In this document: piece by piece, positions 57,153 to 64,000 of the stretch | Layout of the letters: every line of letters starts with the position of its first letter | How positions within the stretch are numbered: position 1 is the stretch's first letter | Source: Batkoa obscura | Lineage: Eukaryota; Entomophthoromycota; Entomophthoromycetes; Entomophthorales; Batkoaceae | Direction of reading: 5' to 3' | Length of the DNA: 64,000 bases | NCBI GenBank assembly: GCA_030770535.1 | Contig: JASVEC010000012.1 | Span: 806,001-870,000 of the forward strand | The notes under the pieces: generated by a model | What the model saw: only the letters and a program-made list of their open reading frames with translations | Told to the model about the DNA's origin: nothing | The model's database searches: none | Made by a program: the position numbers and the translations under genes

Positions 57153-58137
57153 ATTAGAAGAGAATTTAAAATAGTTTTCAAAAAACTATACAAATTAAGT
57201 CAAACTTGGTTTATATATTGTTGGACTTAATTACGTGTTATTGTCATCTATTGGCCTTTTGAAAATTAAAGCACAATTGATTAATATTTGCAGAATTCAT
57301 TTACACTATTTTCAAAAAGGGGGGATACTTTAGAAAAAAAGTTGCACATTCAATAAAAAAAACTCAATCAACTTTTTTTGGTTGGTATTAGAGTAAGATA
57401 AATGGTCAAAAAAAGATGGCTTAAACAAAAAACGCCAGCTAAACTAAAAGATTAAATTAGATCAAATAGCCCTCTCTACCTTAACTTTAATCAGTATACT
57501 CAAATAAAGTACAATACAGCATTTTGAATTTTATTTTGAAATTTTACTATACTTTTGCTTTATAGCGCAAAATGATTCTTTACTCACTTTACTCACTTTA
57601 CTCACTTTACTCACTTTACTCTAATATCATAACCAATGAGTTTTTTTTTGGAATATTATTAAGCAAATACTAATTATATTATTAATATTGACAACATGCT
57701 TTGATAACAAATTTTAAGGTAATAAAAATAATAGGGTTAATATTGTGTTATATATAAAATTTATGATAAAAGTGATGGTATTAAATACTTATTTAAGAAT
57801 CTTTTTCCTATGTCCATTATTATCGAATATAGTTAACCCAATACATTAACCAATCAATTTAAAAAATTCTAATGACTTTAACCCTTAAATTTATAACTTA
57901 ACTAGTTAATTTACTTTATTAGCAATGATTATATGCTTTAAGTAATATTGATATACTTTATAGTTGAATTTTTACTTATTAGTAATTTTCAATTATAATG
58001 GTTTATGTTTTGATAAAAAATAATGATATAAATGTAATATTTGAAAATAAGTATATAATGAATAATTAAGTATTGTTTAAAGCTTGATATTGATCAGTTT
58101 GATGTCATATAAATTAAGATTATAAAATATCCAAATA
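57153..58137. other. Intergenic, no gene seen
   Basis: AT-rich. Contains a short tandem repeat of ACTCACTTT (about four units, 57580-57620). Nothing else recognised. Confidence 0.55.
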
Positions 58138-58371
58138 AGTTCTACTTTTTTGTGGCCTAACAATCTCTACCATAACAGCATTTGCCCCAATTGCAATCTC
58201 CGTTAATACTCCATCGTGGACTTACAGCATACTGATGGCAAGCATTCCAGCAATCTCGGTCCCTAAAACAGCCGCGTCCAGTAACATTACATCTTCTATA
58301 AATACTTAGTTTCCAAAAGAAAAAAAAAGAGAATAAATAATAATATGAAATTATACAACAGTTTATGTAGT
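58138..58371 (-). pseudogene. Small secreted Cys-rich gene, broken copy
   Basis: Encodes a diverged version of the 10-Cys family seen intact at 60487 and 62031 (shared 'RWSINGDCNWGKCC' near the end). The signal-peptide region is recognisable but the copy looks broken, with about two breaks. Upstream DNA to about 58600 is homologous to that of the intact genes. Treated as a fossil. Confidence 0.55.
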
Positions 58372-58837
58372 CTAAAACAATACAGTTATTAATATCTAGG
58401 ATTAAATTTTACAGTTGAAACCCATACCGTTTAAGATAAAAAATAAGAGTTAATAATTTTTTGTGTAGTTTTATACACTATTCATACCATCATTTTTAGG
58501 GATAAACAATATAATGTTGATAATATCAACATTCAGTGGTAGGCTATGTGTAACATCATAATTTATAGTTTTTACCTCAAAATAAAATTAACTTAAATCA
58601 AAATTATTCATTGTCATATTATCGTAAAGTGGATAATTTAAGTATTTAACCTTTTTTTATTGAATATTTTAATTTAGCGTTTATCGTATCAACCATCAAC
58701 CCCTTTTATTATTTCAATGCTGCTTTATATTATAAATTTAATGTTATCCAGTGACATTGATGATATAACTTATTCTAATTAAGTAGAATTTGGTGATAGG
58801 TAAAAGAATTGGAAATAATATCAAAAAGGAAAAAAAA

Positions 58838-58886
58838 GACAACGAATAATAATTTGAAACTGTTAAGCATTATATATATTCTAAAA
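58838..58886 (-). pseudogene. Fragment of the Cys-rich family (5' end only)
   Basis: Matches the first ~16 codons ('NSFKLL'-type signal peptide) and, out to about 59130, the upstream region of the family; the rest of the gene is missing. Lies directly upstream of the broken copy, showing head-to-tail tandem duplication followed by loss. Confidence 0.5.
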
Positions 58887-59325
58887 TAATTGTTAATAGT
58901 TGTAATAAAATTTTATAATTTATATTGTTACCTTTTATAATGAAAAAAAATAAGAATTGGTGAACTTAATGTATAGTTTTAAACACTATTATACAGACGT
59001 TTTTAAGAATAATCACACGGAGTTGATGACATCAAAATCTAAGGGTTGGTTGTATACAAATTTACGTATTTCATGACTACTTGCTTTAAATTAAGATTAA
59101 CTTCATTTATAAAGTTTGTGATAATAATGGAATGGATGATCTTGCTTATCAACAATAGGATATAATATATTATTCCTTTTCTTTAATTTTTTTAAAAGGG
59201 ACAATCCCTCAAGTGTTTTATTATTAAAAATAATATATTATTCTTTAAGTTAGCTTTTAAGGTTTAATCTGTCAACTCCTTTATTATAGTTTTTAGTTTT
59301 CTATATAACACTTTTTATAGCATAA

Positions 59326-59484
59326 CTGTCGCAACTCTTTTCTACATATTTAGAAATAATTTCTATAACTAAGTTATTTATATAGTCATTTTTTTAAAAG
59401 TCTGATACTTACACTTTAGTTAAATTTAAAATAATTTTTCTTCTTAAATGAATAGTTGATTAGGTCACAAAAGAACTGCAACAG
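59326..59484. mobile_element. MITE family B, 159-bp copy
   Basis: CTGTCGCAACTCTTTT at the left and CACAAAAGAACTGCAACAG at the right; same length as the copy at 54137. Confidence 0.7.
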
Positions 59485-59784
59485 TCGGACTATTAAATAT
59501 GATTTAGAGATATGAAAAGAACTAAAGATAGCATACATATAGCTAAATATTATAAATCTAACAATACTATTTTGGATCTAAATATATAAAGGATCAAAAA
59601 TTTAACTTGATTTATTCTAATAATAAAATAAGATGTCTGTTATCTTTAAACTCCTGCTATTTCTATTTAACAAAGTAGGAGAATAAGTCATTATTTTTAA
59701 ATTATCCCATTAATATTTTTTTAATCATTTTCATAGGATTTTACATTGTCTTTTCAAAGGTTCGAAAATGACAATGATAACAAA

Positions 59785-59891
59785 CGTATGGAAGTGTTTT
59801 TTTGGTTTTATCATTTTTTCTATTTTTTGAGCACTATTTGACTGGAAAAGTTGTTAGTAAAATTCTTAAACACAAAAATACATCCCTATAT
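59785..59891 (+). mobile_element. MITE family A copy
   Basis: CGTATGGAAGTGTTTTTTTG ... ACATCCCTATAT; interior 'AGCACTATTTGACTGGAAAA'. Confidence 0.8.
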
Positions 59892-60486
59892 GGATTGTGA
59901 CATTTTAAATCCAGCATAAAAGTTCTTTTTAATATTGATATATACAATATGTATCCATTTTGTAATAAAAGTAACGTACTCAACTTTGTAAAGTAAATCT
60001 ATAGGTCTCTTTACTAATTAAGTTATTATCAAATATACTTCTTATTTCAAATACAACTATCACTTTATTGTTAAATATCTTTTATTATGAAGTTTGTAAT
60101 AATTTGAATTGCTAGCTGATACTATGAACAAGAAGTACATTACTTAAAGCAGTAACAATACATCTTATAATTAAAATAATTAGTTATCTAATTTTTTGAT
60201 CTTGTTAGTTCGAATTTCTATTAAAATACCAATCTATTATGTATAAACATTACTTGAGCATTAAATATAATTTAATCGAATCAAAAAACATTTTACCATT
60301 CAGTAGATTGGAAATAAAAATATAAAAATTAGAAATATTAAGCAGGAAATTAGATTGATACAAATTATACAAACCGTTTATTTTAATAGAATATAGATCG
60401 TTCAATAAGGTAATAAAAATAATTCAGTACCATATAAAGCAATATTGTAAAGTATCAAAGTAAACAAATGTATACTTTTATGTAGT
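59892..60486. other. 3' flank of the Cys-rich gene
   Basis: No gene seen. The last ~150 bp resemble the 3' flanks at about 61850-62030 and 63840-63968, so the duplicated unit extends past the stop codon. Confidence 0.5.
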
Positions 60487-60696
60487 TTAGCAATCATCAC
60501 CACAGCAGCAAGAACCCCAATCGCAATCCCCATTAAGACCCCATCTATTACTACTATGACTCCAACCACAAGCGTTTAAGCAATCCTGGTCAATAAGACA
60601 TTGGCCAGCTCTAACACTACATCTTCTACAGATATCCGAGCCAGCTACAAAGAGGACAAAAAAGAGAACTAATAATAATTTGAAACTGTTAAACAT
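60487..60696 (-). CDS. Small secreted 10-cysteine protein, copy 1
   Basis: Single-exon gene, 69 residues. Signal peptide 'MFNSFKLLLVLFFVLFVAGS' (nearly pure hydrophobic after one Lys), then a ~49-residue mature peptide with ten cysteines spaced C-x2-C-x6-C-x5-C-x3-C-x14-C-x4-CCC-x3-C. Even number and tight spacing imply five disulfides in a compact fold. The 'NRWGLNGDCDWGSCCCGDDC' end is conserved across the array. I do not recognise the family; knottin- or defensin-like effector or surface peptides are possible. Upstream ~180 bp are nearly identical to those of the copy at 62031, including the signal peptide, while the mature peptides differ more. That pattern suggests recent duplication or conversion of the 5' part plus diversification of the secreted part. 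Confidence 0.85.
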   Translation of the reverse strand: MFNSFKLLLVLFFVLFVAGSDICRRCSVRAGQCLIDQDCLNACGWSHSSNRWGLNGDCDWGSCCCGDDC

Positions 60697-62030
60697 TTTT
60701 TATATTCTATAATAAATTATTATTAGTACTTGTAATAATATTTATGAAGTTAAGTGATTACTTTTTACAATGAGAAAACTATTGTTGATAACCTTCATGT
60801 ATCATTTTGTACATTATTTATACCATTTTTTAAGGATATACAATATGGAGCTAATGATATCAATATCCAAGGATAAACAATATAGGGTTGACAATATCGA
60901 TATTTAAGGTTAAGCTATATTTGAAATTTTATATGTCATTATTTTTGACCTAAAATAAAGTTAACTCCATTTATATAGTTTGTGACAATACTGGAATGAA
61001 TCATTTTTGCTTTTAAATTAAAATTTGATTTATTCAAATTTTTAACTTAACATTTAACCTGTCAACTCCTTTTCTTATTTCATTTGATAAATTTTTTAAG
61101 TTAAAAATTTTATAATATTCTGTGACGTATCCTCTAATTATAGAATTGATCCTTATAAAATAGAATTCGGAGGTAGGTGAAAGAGTCGGAGATAATATCA
61201 ACACGGAGAACTATTATAAGGTCAATAATACTGCTCCTTATTTTATTAAAATTTAATTGCTTCCTACTCATCATATCCTATTGATGAAAACTAAGAGACA
61301 TCTATTTTTTAAGACCTGCCTTCTATTGTATAAGCGCAAAAACGAAATATAATTTCATGAATTTTTCCTTGATACTTCCTGAACACTATCAAGCAAATGG
61401 CAATATACTTTTTCAATAAAGATTACATTATTTGATGTAAAAATTCTATTATTAGAAATAATTAGCTTTGATATAAACTATCGTACTATAATACTAAAGC
61501 TTATGTCATATTTTTATTATAAAACACATTAAATTTACAACTTTAATTTATACTTTTTTTGATTTCTATTAATATCATAAATGATTAATTTGTATAAGTG
61601 ATTTATAATTGATTAATTTTTTCATAAATAGTTTTTTATCAGATTTATAATAGAATTAAACGTTAGCTGCTTACAAGTATGAGCTATACTACTAAAAGAA
61701 ATAGTAATTGTTTAAGTCAAAATTTTATTTATTCATGATCCTTTATTTATGATTCAAGTATCATAATAAAGTAATAGTATATGTGCATCTCTGGATCTTA
61801 GACAGTATAAGAACTGAAAGAATAAAAAGCCCTTTAGCTTTTGATAAACTAGAATACGAATTGTTAAAATTTGAAATATCAAACTTGAAACCAAACTGAT
61901 GCTATAAACAACAAAATAGATTATTTTGACAGAAAAGATAGCTTCTTTAATAGGATAATGTTAAAAAAACTCAGTATTATATCAAGCAATATTGCAAAAT
62001 ATAAAATAAAAAAATACACTACTGTGTAAT
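60697..62030. other. Spacer within the Cys-rich array
   Basis: 60697-60870 is the duplicated promoter block; the rest is AT-rich with no gene seen until the 3' flank of the next copy. Confidence 0.5.
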
Positions 62031-62243
62031 TTAGCAATCATCACCACAGCAGCAAAAACCCCAATCGCAATCTCCATTGATACCCCATCGTGAACTTGAA
62101 GGATACTCATGGCAAGCATTTCCACATTCATAATCAGCAACACATATTCCTCCAGCTCTAACATTACATCTTCTACAGATATCCGAGCCAGCTACAAAGA
62201 GGACAAAAAAGAGAACTAATAATAATTTGAAACTGTTAAACAT
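62031..62243 (-). CDS. Small secreted 10-cysteine protein, copy 2
   Basis: Single-exon gene, 70 residues. The signal peptide is identical to that of copy 1. The mature peptide 'DICRRCNVRAGGICVADYEC' continues to 'RWGINGDCDWGFCCCGDDC'; spacing C-x2-C-x7-C-x5-C-x3-C-x14-C-x4-CCC-x3-C, one residue longer than copy 1 in the second loop. All ten cysteines are present. Changes concentrate in the loop between cysteines 5 and 6 ('HEYPSSS' versus 'GWSHSSN') and in loop 2-4. Same orientation as copy 1, about 1.5 kb apart. Function unknown. Confidence 0.85.
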   Translation of the reverse strand: MFNSFKLLLVLFFVLFVAGSDICRRCNVRAGGICVADYECGNACHEYPSSSRWGINGDCDWGFCCCGDDC

Positions 62244-63968
62244 TTATTATATTCTATAATAAATTATTATTAGTACTTGTAATAATATTTATGAAGTTAA
62301 GTGATTACTTTTTACAATGAGAAAACTATTGTTGATAACCTTCATGTATCATTTTGTACATTATTTATACCATTTTTTAAGGATATACAATATGGAGCTA
62401 ATGATATCAATATTCAAGAATCAATAATGTAGGATTGACAATATCAATATTTAGGAGTAGGTTGTACATTATATTATACATGTCATGATTTTCGACTTAA
62501 AATAAAGTTAACTTCAATTACATACTTTACGATAATATGGCAATAAACAATTTTGATTAAAATATTTAACCTTTTTTACTTTATTTTTCAATTCAATATT
62601 TAACCTGTCAACTTATTTTATTATTTCGTTTGTTGATTTTCTATATGAAAATTTATTACATCTTAAAATGCATCTCTTCATGATTTAATTAATTCATAGC
62701 AGTTATAACTGGAAGTGATTAAAAAAGTCGGAAGTAACATCACCACATAAATAGTATAAGCCAATAATTATACTATTCTGTATTTAGAAAGACTTCTAAA
62801 ATTAACTTAATCTATTTTACTAATAAAAACCGGTTTGTTTGTTTTATAAAACTTGTTCTTTTTATTATATAAAATAGTGGAATAAATTGTTAACTTTGTA
62901 ACTTCCCCTTTATACGATATTCTAAACCTTATCAAGCATATGTATTATTGTTCTTAACAATACTAATAATATAAGTTGATAACAAATGTATCAAAATCAA
63001 AAAACGATAGTCACAGTGTTATTATTTAAATAAAGGTTGTAAAAAGCGTATTACATATTGGAATAAAAAATGCTAAAATTTACAGATTGTTTATTAAATT
63101 TTCTATCTTTTCATGGTTATCAGGTACATACACTAGCAAAAAAATTTCGATGACATAACTTTATCATTAGACATAAAATGATTTGAAAAATAGCTAGTAC
63201 ATTAAAAGAAATTATACTACTAAAAGAAAGGACGACAAATTATATAGCTTAGTTTTTACTCCTTTACCATTTTTCAGCTTCCCCTCCTTTGGTTACAGCA
63301 TTTACCAACTTTTAATTTCTGTCCCATCATAAAATATATTTTTTAACAACTCTATTGCGCTCGAAACTATGCAGCTTTCTCGACTAGATCAGGATCCCAG
63401 GCTAAAATATTGTTTATGCTCTTCCTTGAATGTTGGTTGGCTATCTTCTACAAGCTACGACAGAAGCTTCATAAAATTGGGTCATTCAAAATCCTCACTT
63501 TACCTATTAGGTTTGAATCTTGTTGGTAATTTCAACCTTCTTATTGGGAGTAACTTTCTGCTTTCTTGGAGACCCTGCTCATTTTTGGATCTTTGCCGCC
63601 CTGGGCCACCTTCAACATTAACATACGTCAGCTAGATAAAACATGAAGTCTAATTTATTACAAATTAAAAGTTACTTGACAATTCTTTAATAAGTTAAAT
63701 CTTTACAAACCAACAATGTAATAAAAATATTAATTGTCCATTAAACAATATCTAAATTGAATTAATTAAAAGCGCTTAGATTTCAAAAAGTTATAATTTG
63801 TTAACAAAATTGAACATTAAAATTAAAATTAAAGTAATAAGATGTTTGATACAAATTGTTTATTCTACTATTAAGGACGACCTTCAAAGTAGTTTAATAT
63901 CCAACAAACTTATTGTCATATAATGCAGTATTGTAAGATAAGGATAGACAAATATACCACTGTATAGT
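62244..63968. other. Spacer within the Cys-rich array
   Basis: 62244-62400 is the promoter block shared with copy 1. At about 63280-63640 the DNA is less AT-rich and has an open frame on the plus strand with no recognisable content. The last ~130 bp match the 3' flanks of the other copies. Confidence 0.5.
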
Positions 63969-64000
63969 TTAGCAATCATCACCACAGCAGCAAAAACCCC
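63969..64000 (-). CDS. Small secreted 10-cysteine protein, copy 3 (cut by window edge)
   Basis: Only the last ten codons and stop are in the window: '..GFCCCGDDC' then TAA at 63969-63971, the same ending as copy 2. The remainder lies beyond 64000. Shows that the array continues to the right. Confidence 0.75.
   Translation of the reverse strand, partial: GFCCCGDDC

Noticed and set aside
63369-63635. An 88-codon plus-strand open frame
   Set aside because: No domain, signal peptide or paralogue recognised and no supporting context; less AT-rich DNA alone is not enough.
1-64000. tRNA, rRNA or snRNA genes
   Set aside because: I scanned for T-loop and box-like motifs by eye and found none convincing; a tRNAscan or Infernal run would be decisive.

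Overview
The window is a very AT-rich stretch of eukaryotic nuclear DNA (by eye roughly three quarters A+T). Genes are split by many short GT..AG introns of about 40-110 bp. The gene set is fungal: a His5-type histidinol-phosphate aminotransferase, an Ecm33/Sps2-type GPI wall protein, a GPI-anchored DUF7707-like Cys-rich protein, Alg11, Eco1, RFC1, eIF3l, TAF1 without bromodomains, and RPA135. AT richness, families usually lost in Dikarya (an MCMDC2-like gene) and small secreted proteins suggest an early-diverging fungus, perhaps Entomophthoromycotina (Conidiobolus-like). The lineage is an inference from memory and was not tested.

Layout. 0-5 kb: three tandem paralogues of a ~222-aa beta-rich family (a fourth lies at 25 kb), the first two duplicated together with their promoters. 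5-8 kb: relics, namely a CsbD-like stress protein, a decayed CqsA-like (quorum-sensing alpha-oxoamine synthase) gene and a possible SET-domain scrap. 8.67-24.02 kb: the main structural feature, a ~4.1-kb near-perfect inverted repeat. Each arm carries a whole multi-intron MCMDC2-like gene. The arms flank a ~7.1-kb centre with HIS5, eIF3l and RFC1. The RFC1 frame starts only ~350 bp from the right arm and lacks the family's N-terminal BRCT region.

24-37 kb: fourth family member, a membrane-tailed CREG-like flavin-fold protein, an Ecm33-like wall protein, a DUF7707-like protein, ALG11, ECO1 and an uncharacterised WDGDFE-motif protein. 38-44.5 kb: gene-free, rich in ~105-bp MITEs and an inverted pair of ~455-bp solo-LTR-like fossils. 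44.6-52.9 kb: TAF1 and RPA135, convergent. 55-57 kb: a secreted QFGG-repeat protein and a GFA-family zinc protein. 53.7-64 kb: a spreading array of 10-cysteine small secreted proteins, some whole and some broken, running off the right edge.

Housekeeping genes (transcription by Pol I and Pol II, translation initiation, replication, cohesion, histidine synthesis, N-glycosylation) occupy compact islands. Secreted and wall proteins and duplicated families sit in repeat-rich, looser DNA. Exon boundaries were inferred by eye from GT/AG and reading frame, so spans of multi-exon genes are more secure than each splice site.
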